Shown: positions 1 to 8,755, counted from the first letter of the stretch. The stretch is DNA of 64,000 bases from Rurimicrobium sp040387755 (GCA_040387755.1 JAZKDB010000002.1:248001-312000), one strand, 5' to 3'. Notes: generated by a model not told the origin, from the sequence alone. Translations and numbers: made by a program.

Positions 1-1101
1 ATCTACCAATTGATCGGCCTGAGGGTAATACAAAGGATTTCCCGGTAAATAATTGGTAGCAATTATTGGCGTTACATTTTCTGTTGAATTGGTGTAATTA
101 CTATTATTGTTAGGGACAATGTGCTCCATATTTTGTCCGTTAATATTAACAGCCTGACCACGAGCCATATCAAAAACTAATTGCTTCAGATCATTCAGAT
201 CCTTTTTCATATCAAAAAAGAGCTTGTAAAAAATGTCTCTTTCCGTATCCGTAAGGCTATCACTATTAAACTGATGACCATTAGAGGATGGCATCAAAGC
301 CATACTGGCTGTGCGATCATTGGCCTGAGGCAAAAACCTTTGCAACACATCGGCTGAAATATTTGAATCCTTGGCCAGAACAGAAATCTGTTCTGCAATA
401 TTTTTAAGCTCACGAATATTACCTGGCCATTTATAGCTGAGCAATAGCTGCTTGGCGCTATTATCCAATAAAATGGTTTGAGTCTTGTATTTCTCTGCAA
501 AATCAGCAGCAAACTTGCGAAACAATATCGGAATATCTTCCTGTCTGTCGCGCAAAGCAGGAACACGAATAGGCACAGTACTCAATCGGTAATACAAATC
601 CTGACGGAAACGTCCCTGATAAGTTAATTCCAGCAAATCCTTATTGGTAGCGGCTATTACGCGCACATTAGCTTTTTGCACTTTAGAAGAACCAACACGG
701 ATATATTCCCCGGTCTCCAGCATACGCAACAAGCGCGCCTGAGTGCCCAAAGGCATTTCACCAATCTCATCTAGAAAAATGGTACCACCATTTACCGTTT
801 CAAAATAACCTTTACGGCTATCAACAGCTCCGGTAAAAGCACCTTTTTCGTGACCAAATAATTCGGAATCAATCGTTCCTTCGGGAATGGCACCACAGTT
901 TACGGCAATAAAAGGATTGTGTTTACGTGCCGAAAGCGAATGAATGATCTGAGAAAAAATTTCCTTTCCTACCCCACTTTCGCCAACTATTAATACCGTA
1001 AGGTCGGTATTAGCCACCTGCTCAGCCACATTCAATGCATGATTGAGCCCGGCTGAATTACCAATAATACCAAACCTGTTTTTTATGCTTTGTAATTCCA
1101 T
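1..1101 (-). CDS. Sigma-54-dependent transcriptional activator (AAA+), 3' part outside window
   Basis: Enhancer-binding ATPase that opens promoters held by RpoN RNA polymerase. Read from the ATG at 1101, 367 codons stay open to the window edge. The AAA+ domain starts almost at the N-terminus: Walker A GESGVGKE at residues 40-47, the sigma-54 contact loop GAFTGA at 87-92, Walker B region FLDEIGE at 109-115. No receiver, GAF or PAS domain precedes it, so no sensory input is visible. After the AAA+ lid comes an Asn-rich stretch; the expected Fis-type helix-turn-helix would lie beyond the edge. It follows miaB and the GyrI-like gene on the same strand with a 35-bp gap, so co-transcription is likely. 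Family assignment is secure; the target genes are unknown. Confidence 0.93.
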   Translation of the reverse strand, partial: MELQSIKNRFGIIGNSAGLNHALNVAEQVANTDLTVLIVGESGVGKEIFSQIIHSLSARKHNPFIAVNCGAIPEGTIDSELFGHEKGAFTGAVDSRKGYFETVNGGTIFLDEIGEMPLGTQARLLRMLETGEYIRVGSSKVQKANVRVIAATNKDLLELTYQGRFRQDLYYRLSTVPIRVPALRDRQEDIPILFRKFAADFAEKYKTQTILLDNSAKQLLLSYKWPGNIRELKNIAEQISVLAKDSNISADVLQRFLPQANDRTASMALMPSSNGHQFNSDSLTDTERDIFYKLFFDMKKDLNDLKQLVFDMARGQAVNINGQNMEHIVPNNNSNYTNSTENVTPIIATNYLPGNPLYYPQADQLVD

Positions 1102-1136
1102 GAAGGTATTCTTCTAAAAATAATTAATGCTTGTTA

Positions 1137-1619
1137 CTATTCCTTTATTTTAATCGGTATCCATATCTCTTCCTCTGACTCTGGATCATTGTTTTTATAT
1201 TTTGCACCCAATACTTCAAAATGAGGCCTGCTGTCCAATACATATTCAGATGCCTGCAACCAGGTTCCAAAAATATATTGAAATATGGATGTGTCCGTAT
1301 TCAAACCCTTGTATTCAAATACCGCATACAATCCTTCTGCCAAAGTAAAGCTTTCCATTCCATCCGGAATAGTATCAAAATCTGAAACTTCTGCAGCAGC
1401 CCATTTCTCAAAAGAAGCGTTCATATCAAAATGACTGAAACTAAATGTATCATTATAAACCTGCATCGAAATCAAATCCTGATTCACTCTGTTTTTAATT
1501 TCATTGCGCATTGGCATAAAGCTTTTCCACAATTCCATTGTTCTGTTTTCGGCAAAACTCATTTTAAGTCTTTTGCCAATCAGCTTTTTTTCAAGTAAAT
1601 TTTCTATTCTTGGCTGCAT
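1137..1619 (-). CDS. GyrI-like / AraC effector-binding-type small-molecule-binding protein
   Basis: A 160-residue soluble protein resembling stand-alone GyrI-like (AraC effector-binding, SOUL-like fold) domains, which bind small hydrophobic or cationic ligands. Features seen: an N-terminal segment with IGKRLKMSFAENRT, a LWKSFMPMRNEI helix, and the late FGTWLQASEYVLDSRPHFE segment typical of this fold. It has no DNA-binding domain and no signal peptide. It starts 11 bp after the end of miaB and is followed by the sigma-54 activator, suggesting one operon. Ligand and function cannot be read from the sequence. Confidence 0.75.
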   Translation of the reverse strand: MQPRIENLLEKKLIGKRLKMSFAENRTMELWKSFMPMRNEIKNRVNQDLISMQVYNDTFSFSHFDMNASFEKWAAAEVSDFDTIPDGMESFTLAEGLYAVFEYKGLNTDTSIFQYIFGTWLQASEYVLDSRPHFEVLGAKYKNNDPESEEEIWIPIKIKE

Positions 1620-1630
1620 TTAAATCAAAT

Positions 1631-3061
1631 TTAGATTGAAACGATTTCCCCTAACAGTGTACCCGATGTTGCACTGGTAATTTCCACCATTACGTAATCG
1701 CCCTTTTTCAAGTCATAATTTTCTTTAGGGAAAACCACTACTTTATTCTGACTGTTGCGCCCGCTCCAATGCTCTTCACTACGTTTGCTGGTATTTTCTA
1801 TCAAAATTTCAAAGGTTTTACCAACCGATTCCTGATAATTAGTCAGCGAATGACCACGATACATTGCTATCACCTCTTCAATCCTTCGTTTTTTCACTTC
1901 TTCCGGCACATCATCTTCATAACGTCGTTCGGCAAGGGTACCAGGGCGTTCGCTATAGGTATACATATAGGCCAGAGAGAACTTGCAATGATCCATCAAG
2001 CTTAAAGTATCTTGGTGCTCCTCTTCTGTTTCACCACAAAAACCAATAATAACATCTGTGCTGATATCACAATCCGGCATTATTTCTTTGATACGCTTTA
2101 CCTTACTCAGGTACCATTCGCGGGTATAAGTGCGGTTCATCATTTGCAGAATACGGGTATTGCCACTTTGTACCGGCAGATGGATACATTTACAGATGTT
2201 ATGGTATTTGGCCATAGTATGCAATACATCGTCTGTAATGTCTTTGGGGTGCGAGGTACTGAAACGTACGCGCAGCTTGGGACTGATTAAGGCGACCTTC
2301 TCCAATAACATCGCAAAAGTTACCGAATTACTTTGGTCTTGTTCATGCTCAGGTGTAAAATGGTATGAATCCACATTCTGGCCCAAAAGAGTGATTTCCT
2401 TATAACCATCATTGAATAAAGCTTCGCATTCCTGCAAAATACTCACTGCATCACGACTGCGTTCGCGGCCCCGGGTAAAAGGCACTACGCAAAATGTACA
2501 CATATTGTTACATCCACGCATAATGCTCACGAAAGCACTTACACCATTATTATCCAATCTGACGGGAGAAATATCGGCATAAGTTTCGTCTCTGCTGAGC
2601 AAAACATTTACGCCCTTTTGTCCGCTTTCGGCTTCTTTAATCAGTGCAGGAAGACTTCTGTAAGCATCAGGGCCTATCACCATATCCACAAGTTTCTCTT
2701 CTTCCAGCAATTTTGCTTTCAGCCGTTCGGCCATGCAGCCTAAAACCCCTATAAGTGCCCCTGTCTTTTTCTTTTTTTCTCTTCTGAAAATATGTAGCCG
2801 GTTGCGAACTGTTTGTTCAGCTTTATCGCGAATAGAACAGGTATTAATCAATAAAAGGTCGGCTTCTTCCATTATGGTCGTAGCCCCAAAACCTTCATCT
2901 TTTAAGATTGAGGCCACAATTTCACTGTCGCTAAAATTCATAGCACAGCCATAACTTTCTATATAAAATTTCTTGGTCAGCAACAATTCCTCTACCCCGG
3001 CCGGAGCCAAAGCCGTGCCCTGTTTTTCTTCTTCAATCTTCTTTTCTAAAAATTCTGCCAT
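1631..3061 (-). CDS. miaB: tRNA-2-methylthio-N6-dimethylallyladenosine synthase MiaB
   Basis: Radical-SAM methylthiotransferase that converts i6A37 to ms2i6A37 in tRNAs reading UNN codons. The N-terminal UPF0004 domain carries the three auxiliary-cluster cysteines (YGCAMN, NTCSIRD, GCMAER). The radical-SAM cluster motif is CNNMCTFC in RGCNNMCTFCVVPFTRG, and a C-terminal TRAM domain closes the protein. I chose the ATG at 3061 (MAEFLEKK, 476 aa) over the in-frame GTG at 3085, because a TATCTTTG promoter box covers 3085-3092 and the first residues of the longer form look non-coding. It is first in a minus-strand operon with the GyrI-like and sigma-54 genes. Confidence 0.96.
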   Translation of the reverse strand: MAEFLEKKIEEEKQGTALAPAGVEELLLTKKFYIESYGCAMNFSDSEIVASILKDEGFGATTIMEEADLLLINTCSIRDKAEQTVRNRLHIFRREKKKKTGALIGVLGCMAERLKAKLLEEEKLVDMVIGPDAYRSLPALIKEAESGQKGVNVLLSRDETYADISPVRLDNNGVSAFVSIMRGCNNMCTFCVVPFTRGRERSRDAVSILQECEALFNDGYKEITLLGQNVDSYHFTPEHEQDQSNSVTFAMLLEKVALISPKLRVRFSTSHPKDITDDVLHTMAKYHNICKCIHLPVQSGNTRILQMMNRTYTREWYLSKVKRIKEIMPDCDISTDVIIGFCGETEEEHQDTLSLMDHCKFSLAYMYTYSERPGTLAERRYEDDVPEEVKKRRIEEVIAMYRGHSLTNYQESVGKTFEILIENTSKRSEEHWSGRNSQNKVVVFPKENYDLKKGDYVMVEITSATSGTLLGEIVSI

Positions 3062-3084
3062 AATTGCAGTTACTGTATTTTGCA

Positions 3085-3092
3085 CAAAGATA
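3085..3092 (-). promoter_or_regulatory. Bacteroidota-type -7 box (TATCTTTG) of miaB
   Basis: On the minus strand the octamer reads TATCTTTG, a match to the Bacteroidota -7 consensus TAnnTTTG. It lies 23 bp upstream of the chosen miaB ATG and would give a short leader. No clear -33 TTTG was identified. Confidence 0.5.
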
Positions 3093-3133
3093 AGATTTTG
3101 CAGTACATTTAGCCCCTTAAACTGACATTAAAC

Positions 3134-3598
3134 ATGCGTCAATTACTTCACATTCTATATGTATGCTTTATTGGATTACTTTGGAGCAATAACATCAATG
3201 CACAGGCAATGAAAGACCCTACAACCTGGACCTTTGAAGCTCAAAAAACAGGAAATAATGAGTATCAGCTCATATTTAACTTAAAATTAGACAAAGGTTT
3301 TCATATTTGGTCGCTAAAACCCGGAGGCGATGGTTTTCAGGTAATTCCCAGCTTTATCTTTGAAGAGAATTTAAGTTTAGTCTTAGTGGGTAAAATAGAA
3401 GAACAAGGCAAATTGATTACTGAAACGATGGAAGGAATAGAAGGGAAAGTGAATTATTACAGTAATGAAGTCAAATACATACAGAAGATTAAAGCTCCCA
3501 CAGGCACAACAATTAAAGGTATTCATGAGTATCAGGTTTGTAATGATATGATGTGCCTTCCGCCCACCGCAAAGCCTTTTACTTTTATCTTAAAATAA
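3134..3598 (+). CDS. Stand-alone DsbD N-terminal-domain protein (periplasmic)
   Basis: A 154-residue exported protein with a signal peptide (about residues 1-24, ending ...INAQA) and one domain matching the periplasmic N-terminal (alpha) domain of DsbD. The cysteine pair of that domain is present in VCNDMMCLPP near the C-terminus. It has no membrane domain and no thioredoxin domain. It aligns along its whole length with residues 1-155 of the next gene, so it is a paralogous copy of that domain. It sits 33 bp upstream of dsbD on the same strand, probably in one operon. It may act as an extra thiol carrier receiving electrons from DsbD; this is inference. Confidence 0.8.
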   Translation: MRQLLHILYVCFIGLLWSNNINAQAMKDPTTWTFEAQKTGNNEYQLIFNLKLDKGFHIWSLKPGGDGFQVIPSFIFEENLSLVLVGKIEEQGKLITETMEGIEGKVNYYSNEVKYIQKIKAPTGTTIKGIHEYQVCNDMMCLPPTAKPFTFILK

Positions 3599-3631
3599 TT
3601 AATCCTGTAATTTAATACACAACAATCCCGA

Positions 3632-5722
3632 ATGAGTCATTTTACAAAATTCCGTCTGCTTCTGGCATTTTTATTATTGAGTAGCATTACAATGCAAGCA
3701 CAAGGCTTCAAAAATCCTGCAAAATGGACATATGAAGTAAAGAAAAAAGGAGAAAATAAATATGATTTAATTTTTCATCTTAAGCTTGATGAACATTGGC
3801 ACATATGGTCTTTAAACCCAGGTGGTGATGGAATGGAGATACCTCCGACTTTTAAGTTTAAAAAGAATAGCAATTATACCCTGCTGGGTAAGATAAAAGA
3901 GCAGGGTAAAATGATTTCAGGCGAAAGAGAAGGCGTGGATGGTATAGTGCATGAATTCCATGATAATGTGGACTACATTCAAAGTATTGAAGTAAAGTCA
4001 AATCAAAAAATTACAGGCACACACGAATATCAGGTATGTGATGAAAGTATTTGTTTACCTCCCAAAACGGTTGATTTCAGTTTTGAAATAACAGACTTAC
4101 CAGTTGCAGCCACTGATACAATTACTCAAAGGGATACTACAATTACTACTGCAGCTGTAGTAAATACTCCTACAGCAAAAACTCCTGAAAAACCAAGTAC
4201 TACAAAAGATAACTCCAATCAGGAAAGCAAAGATGTTCCTGAATCTATCTGGTTGATTTTATTATCCGGTCTTGGTGCTGGTTTAGCTGCAGTGGTTACT
4301 CCTTGTATCTACTCAATGATTCCCATTACAGTTTCTTTTTTTACCAAAAAAAGCAAAACGCGTAAAGAAGGTATTGTCAACGCATCATTCTATTCTTTTT
4401 CTATCATCTTTATTTTTGCAGCACTGGGGATGCTTATTGTTGCAGCCTTTGGTGCCAATGCATTGAATACACTTTCTACCCACTGGATTCCGAATTTATT
4501 CTTCTTTGCAATTTTCGTTTTGTTTGCGTTCTCGTTTTTGGGTGCATTCGAGCTGACACTACCTTCTTCCTGGACCAATAAAGTGGATTCAAAAGCCAAT
4601 ACCAACAGCTTTACTGGTATCTTCTTTATGGCACTCACTTTGGTGATTGTCTCCTTCTCTTGCACATCTGCATTTATCGGAGGTATTGCGGTATTGGCCA
4701 GTAAAGGTGGAGTTTGGGGACCTTTAGTAGGTTTTGCCAGTTTTGGGTTAGGAATTGCTTTGCCCTTTACCATTTTTGCTTTATTTCCTTCTTACCTCAA
4801 AAATCTGGAAAAGCCCGGCGGATGGCAAAATGCAGTAAAAGTCACACTCGGATTTTTAGAATTAGCGCTTGCGTTGAAATTCCTGTCTAATGCCGACCTG
4901 GCAAAAGGATGGAGATTGTTGGACCGTGAAATCTTCATCGCTGTATGGGTGATTTTATCTATCCTTTTAGGATTATACCTTTTGGGCAAATTACGTTTTA
5001 GCCACGACGACGAATTACCTAAAAACATGTTTGGCATTCCTTATGTTTCTATCCCAAGATTGCTTTTAGCTACTGCAGCATTCAGCTTTGCTTTGTATAT
5101 GATTCCGGGTATGTGGGGTGCTCCGCTCAAAGCTATCAGTTCTTTTGTTCCACCTATGGGTACTCAGGATTTTATATCGAATGGGGGAGCAGCTGCCAGC
5201 CATGACAATGGCGCTAAACCACCGAAAAAATATGTAGAGCAGTTGAAAATTTATGAACCGGAAATCGCCACTAAATATGGCCTAGTCACTTATTACGATT
5301 TGGATGAAGCAAAAGAAGCGGCACAATTATTGAAAAAGCCATTAATGATAGACTTTACAGGAATCAATTGTATCAATTGCCGTAAAATGGAAGGCCAGGT
5401 TTGGAGCAATCCGGAAGTAATGAACCGATTGAAAAACGATTTTGTTGTACTATCTCTGTATTGTGACTACAACGAAAAAGATCTTCCGGATGCAGAACAA
5501 TATGTTTCCAAAGCCTTAGGTTCTAAAGTGGTAACGGTGGGCAATAAAAATGCAGATTATCAGGCTACAAGATTTAATGCACAAGGGCAACCATTATATT
5601 TCTTTATTGATGCTCAGGACCGCGACCTGGCCGAAAAAGGTGTGGGTTATGACCCTGATGTAGATAAATTCATCAAACACCTGGATTCTGTTACAGCAAA
5701 GTATAAAGAGTTGAATCCGTAG
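3632..5722 (+). CDS. dsbD: Thiol:disulfide interchange protein DsbD
   Basis: Transmembrane electron conduit carrying reducing power from cytoplasmic thioredoxin to the periplasm, for cytochrome c maturation and disulfide isomerisation. 696 aa. A signal peptide is followed by the periplasmic alpha domain with Cys136/Cys141 (VCDESICLPP), then a Thr/Pro-rich linker (about 156-203), then a multi-helix beta domain with its two redox cysteines in VVTPCIYSMIP (Cys225) and VSFSCTSAF. The C-terminal thioredoxin-like gamma domain carries CINC at 580-583. All six expected redox cysteines are present. The upstream gene duplicates its alpha domain. A ccmB gene lies far downstream at 62.5 kb. Confidence 0.95.
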   Translation: MSHFTKFRLLLAFLLLSSITMQAQGFKNPAKWTYEVKKKGENKYDLIFHLKLDEHWHIWSLNPGGDGMEIPPTFKFKKNSNYTLLGKIKEQGKMISGEREGVDGIVHEFHDNVDYIQSIEVKSNQKITGTHEYQVCDESICLPPKTVDFSFEITDLPVAATDTITQRDTTITTAAVVNTPTAKTPEKPSTTKDNSNQESKDVPESIWLILLSGLGAGLAAVVTPCIYSMIPITVSFFTKKSKTRKEGIVNASFYSFSIIFIFAALGMLIVAAFGANALNTLSTHWIPNLFFFAIFVLFAFSFLGAFELTLPSSWTNKVDSKANTNSFTGIFFMALTLVIVSFSCTSAFIGGIAVLASKGGVWGPLVGFASFGLGIALPFTIFALFPSYLKNLEKPGGWQNAVKVTLGFLELALALKFLSNADLAKGWRLLDREIFIAVWVILSILLGLYLLGKLRFSHDDELPKNMFGIPYVSIPRLLLATAAFSFALYMIPGMWGAPLKAISSFVPPMGTQDFISNGGAAASHDNGAKPPKKYVEQLKIYEPEIATKYGLVTYYDLDEAKEAAQLLKKPLMIDFTGINCINCRKMEGQVWSNPEVMNRLKNDFVVLSLYCDYNEKDLPDAEQYVSKALGSKVVTVGNKNADYQATRFNAQGQPLYFFIDAQDRDLAEKGVGYDPDVDKFIKHLDSVTAKYKELNP

Positions 5723-5772
5723 GAAATCGACGTTGAACACCATAAAGTTTTTTTATTTATTTTCCCACACGC

Positions 5773-5794
5773 TGTCATCCCGCAGGGATCTGTA
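5773..5794 (+). repeat. Left inverted repeat of the GIY-YIG cassette
   Basis: Twenty-two bp beginning TGTCATCCCGCAGGGATC. It is the exact reverse complement of 6116-6137. It contains a 5-bp-arm palindrome ATCCC/GGGAT around GCA, so it can also fold as a small hairpin. Confidence 0.9.
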
Positions 5795-5816
5795 GCGCTG
5801 ATAACAAGAAAATGGG

Positions 5817-6101
5817 ATGAAAAGATATTACGTTTACATCATCACAAATGCACTTAAAACAGTACTTTATACAGGTGTAACCAACAATTGGCAAAAGCGA
5901 ATCAACGAACACATTTTAGATGCTGAATCTTTAAAGAAAACCTTTGCGGGTAAATATAATTGTAGATATATTCTGGTTTTAGAAGAGTATATGTTCATAA
6001 ACGATGTTATCCAAAGAGAAAAGGAAATTAAAAGTTGGAGCAGAAAAGTAAAGGAAGATTTAATAAATCAAACAAATCCTAATTGGGCTTTTCTAAATTA
6101 A
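5817..6101 (+). CDS. GIY-YIG nuclease domain protein (YhbQ/UPF0213-like)
   Basis: A 94-residue protein that is essentially only a GIY-YIG catalytic domain. It has YVYIIT near the N-terminus (the GIY strand), LYTGVTNNWQKRINEH (the YIG strand with the conserved Arg helix), and a later conserved Glu in IQREKEIKSW. No DNA-recognition domain is attached. Single-domain members of this family are common in Bacteroidota; their biological roles are largely unassigned. Perfect 22-bp inverted repeats flank the gene closely, unlike any neighbour, which points to a selfish or mobile unit. The surrounding genes (dsbD and an FAD oxidoreductase) show no functional link. Confidence 0.88.
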   Translation: MKRYYVYIITNALKTVLYTGVTNNWQKRINEHILDAESLKKTFAGKYNCRYILVLEEYMFINDVIQREKEIKSWSRKVKEDLINQTNPNWAFLN

Positions 6102-6115
6102 TCTGGAAGACTATT

Positions 6116-6137
6116 TACAGATCCCTGCGGGATGACA
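6116..6137 (-). repeat. Right inverted repeat of the GIY-YIG cassette
   Basis: Exact reverse complement of 5773-5794 over 22 bp, with the same internal ATCCC/GGGAT palindrome, starting 14 bp after the GIY-YIG stop codon. Confidence 0.9.
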
Positions 6138-6196
6138 TTAGCGGGGGAGATTTGGCAATAAACAATTCCGCATTTTAGGATAAAAACCTAACGCAA

Positions 6197-7744
6197 ATGA
6201 TACAACAATTCAATCTATTGGTCTTGCCCGAAGAAGCCTCTCAAGACTTGGTTCTTCGCAAGCAGATTATTGCCCATTTAGGGATTAAATCATCAAGACT
6301 TAATGGATTTTGCATCGAACGACAATCCATTGATGCCCGCGGACGAACAGTAAAAATCCAACTGCAGGTTTCGGCTTTTATTGACGAGCCCCTTCCTCAA
6401 AATGTGCCATTCGACCCGCAATTACAAAACGTCAGTAATAAAGCATCTGTAGTGATTGTAGGTGCTGGTCCGGCAGGTTTATTTGCGGCTTTACGTTTAA
6501 TCAATTTAGGGTTTAAACCCATTATTCTGGAACGTGGTAAGGATGTGCGCAGCCGTCGTAGAGATTTAGCCACAATGAACAAGACTGGTATAGTCAATCC
6601 GGAATCCAATTATTGCTTTGGTGAAGGAGGTGCTGGTACTTACAGCGATGGTAAATTATATACCCGCTCTACCAAACGTGGCGATGTAAAACGCATCCTC
6701 AATCTTTTTGTGCATTTTGGTGCAGAAGAAAATATACTGATTGAAGCGCATCCACATATTGGGACCAATAAATTGCCTCAAATCATTACAGCTATGCGCG
6801 AGCAAATCATTGCCTGCGGCGGCGAAGTATTATTCGAAACAAAACTAACAGACATATTACTTGAAAATAGCGCTATTAAAGGGGTTATTTGCCAGGATGG
6901 GACAAAAATCGATTGTGCAAAGCTTATTCTGGCTACGGGGCACTCGGCAAGAGATATTTTTGAATTATTAGAACGGAAAAATATTTTGATTGAAGCCAAG
7001 CCCTTTGCATTAGGCGTAAGAATTGAACATCCACAGGAATTAATTGACAGCATCCAATATTCCTGCCCAACAAGAGGAGAGCACTTACCTCCTGCAGCAT
7101 ATTCATTAGTGAGCCAGGAAAATGGGCGGGGAGTTTTTAGCTTTTGTATGTGTCCCGGAGGCATTATTGCACCAGCATCAACAGCCCCTGGAGAATTAGT
7201 GGTGAATGGTTGGAGCCCGTCCAAACGCAATAATCCCTATGCCAATTCGGGTACTGTAGTGGCTGTGGATGGAATTGATTTCCAAAAATATGGATTTAGC
7301 GGAAACCTTGCCGGAATGCACTTTCAGCAAATGGTGGAGCAGAATTGTTTTAATGCCGGTGGAGAAAATCTTGTAGCACCAGCACAAAGGATGGTGGACT
7401 TTGTTAACGGCAAATCGTCATCTACCCTGCCCGATTGCTCCTATATTCCAGGGGTTAGTTCTGTACAGATGAAAGATATTTTACCCAAAGAAGTCAATGA
7501 AGCTTTGCGCAAAGGAGTACAAACTTTTGGTAAAAAAATGAAAGGCTATTTTACGAATGAGGCGATATTAGTAGCTACCGAATCCCGCACCAGTAGCCCT
7601 GTCCGCATCCCCAGAGATAAAGAAACGTTAGAGCACCCACAAATAAAAGGCCTCTACCCCTGTGCCGAAGGTGCCGGTTATGCAGGTGGCATTGTTAGTG
7701 CAGCCATTGATGGTGAACGCTGTGCGGAAATGGCGGTGAGATGA
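6197..7744 (+). CDS. FAD-dependent dehydrogenase (COG2509-type oxidoreductase)
   Basis: A 515-residue cytoplasmic flavoprotein. The dinucleotide-binding motif GAGPAGLFAALRL lies near residue 92, preceded by a roughly 80-residue N-terminal domain. Other family marks are CFGEGGAGTYSDGKLYTR, LATGHSARD in the second FAD-contact region, and a C-terminal GLYPCAEGAGYAGGIVSAAIDG that closes the FAD site. These match the uncharacterised COG2509 family of FAD-dependent dehydrogenases, whose substrate is not known. It has no signal peptide and ends at a bidirectional hairpin shared with the convergent fic gene. Confidence 0.9.
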   Translation: MIQQFNLLVLPEEASQDLVLRKQIIAHLGIKSSRLNGFCIERQSIDARGRTVKIQLQVSAFIDEPLPQNVPFDPQLQNVSNKASVVIVGAGPAGLFAALRLINLGFKPIILERGKDVRSRRRDLATMNKTGIVNPESNYCFGEGGAGTYSDGKLYTRSTKRGDVKRILNLFVHFGAEENILIEAHPHIGTNKLPQIITAMREQIIACGGEVLFETKLTDILLENSAIKGVICQDGTKIDCAKLILATGHSARDIFELLERKNILIEAKPFALGVRIEHPQELIDSIQYSCPTRGEHLPPAAYSLVSQENGRGVFSFCMCPGGIIAPASTAPGELVVNGWSPSKRNNPYANSGTVVAVDGIDFQKYGFSGNLAGMHFQQMVEQNCFNAGGENLVAPAQRMVDFVNGKSSSTLPDCSYIPGVSSVQMKDILPKEVNEALRKGVQTFGKKMKGYFTNEAILVATESRTSSPVRIPRDKETLEHPQIKGLYPCAEGAGYAGGIVSAAIDGERCAEMAVR

Positions 7745-7790
7745 TAAATGGCTACTTTTTAGAGTAAACCCCTTTGAAAAATAATTTAAT

Positions 7791-7822
7791 AAAAATGCCA
7801 ACTGAAATCAGTTGGCATTTTT
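7791..7822. terminator. Bidirectional terminator between FAD oxidoreductase and fic
   Basis: Perfect 14-bp stem (7791-7804 with 7809-7822) around an AAAT loop, A-rich on one side and T-rich on the other, so it can end transcription both ways. The last codons and stop of the minus-strand fic gene lie inside the stem. Confidence 0.85.
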
Positions 7823-8755
7823 ATTATTAATATAATCTTTTATAGCTTTTTTATTGGTTACCCAATTACGACCTTCTTTGTAAGCATCAATCTTACCTTG
7901 TCGTGCTAATAAGCTCACATATTCCTGTCCATAAGGCATATCAGGCTCCGAAACTATCTCAGCAATAGATCGGTAATCTTCATCCAGACTCTCACTTGGA
8001 TAAGCATTCAGATAAATATCCAGAGAGCGCTCACTAGCCTGAGCCATCAGCAAAAGTAATTTGCTGTAATTACCTTTATTCGCAAGATTAAGCGCATCAT
8101 AATATTTTTTTCGGTCATTTTTCAGGATAATTGCAGGTGGAAATCCAGACCGCATCAAAATCAAATTCATTGCCAACCTTACAGTTCGGCCATTACCATC
8201 AAAGAATGGATGAATATGCACAAATCGATGATGAAAAATACTGGAAAGTGCAACTTCATTTAACTGCATTGGATTCGCATTTACCCAATCCAGCAATTCT
8301 TCCATTTGCTCACTTACTCTAAGAGCATTTGGGGGTATAAAATTAGCGCCAATAATTCTTACTGCCCCATTACGATAACGCCCTGCAAATTCTTTTTCTA
8401 TTTTAGATAGAACAATAGAATGAATTTCAAGAATATCTCGCTCACTAAGCACATAGTCTTCTTTGATTAAAGATTCCAAATACTCAATGGCTTCGTGGTG
8501 ATTTGTGGCTTCAAAATGCTCCCTCATACTTTTACCTTTTACGGTCATCCCATCCATCAATACTCTGCGTGTTTCCTGAAGGCTAAGGGTATTGCCTTCA
8601 ATACTATTTGAATTGTAAGTCCATTCCAATGAAAGACCTTCCTGAATGCGGGACAATGCAAAGCCAGTGAGCGGCCTTTTGCTGCTCAGTTCACTTTTTT
8701 TAAAGAGGATTCGTTCATAATGCTGTTGCATTTCCTGAATATCCTGAATGTTCAT
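7808..8755 (-). CDS. Fic family protein (probable AMP-transferase, self-inhibited class II)
   Basis: Fic enzymes transfer AMP, or another nucleotide part, to protein hydroxyl groups. The catalytic motif HPFFDGNGR is intact (His182 to Arg190). An inhibitory helix motif S(T)xxxE(G/N) is present as SNSIEG with Glu53, upstream of the Fic core, making it class II (N-terminal self-inhibition). The C-terminal part resembles the small winged-helix-type tail of many stand-alone Fic proteins. I chose the ATG at 8755 (MNIQDIQ, 315 aa); a further upstream start adds an AT-rich, non-conserved extension. There is no antitoxin gene next to it. Target protein unknown. Confidence 0.9.
   Translation of the reverse strand: MNIQDIQEMQQHYERILFKKSELSSKRPLTGFALSRIQEGLSLEWTYNSNSIEGNTLSLQETRRVLMDGMTVKGKSMREHFEATNHHEAIEYLESLIKEDYVLSERDILEIHSIVLSKIEKEFAGRYRNGAVRIIGANFIPPNALRVSEQMEELLDWVNANPMQLNEVALSSIFHHRFVHIHPFFDGNGRTVRLAMNLILMRSGFPPAIILKNDRKKYYDALNLANKGNYSKLLLLMAQASERSLDIYLNAYPSESLDEDYRSIAEIVSEPDMPYGQEYVSLLARQGKIDAYKEGRNWVTNKKAIKDYINNKNAN

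Larger units (their letters stand above)
5773..6137. mobile_element. Candidate GIY-YIG cassette bounded by 22-bp perfect inverted repeats
   Basis: A 365-bp unit made of a left repeat (5773-5794), one GIY-YIG ORF and a right repeat (6116-6137). The two ends are exact reverse complements over 22 bp. Each end contains an internal hairpin core ATCCC-GCA-GGGAT. The ORF fills nearly all of the interior: 22 bp from left end to ATG, and 14 bp from stop codon to right end. No target-site duplication is obvious. The structure suggests a unit that moves or spreads by the action of its own nuclease; this is inferred from architecture only. Confidence 0.5.

Noticed and set aside
3062..3085. Longer miaB reading starting at GTG 3085
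   Set aside because: A -7 promoter box covers 3085-3092, so transcription would begin downstream of that GTG; the ATG at 3061 fits the family start.
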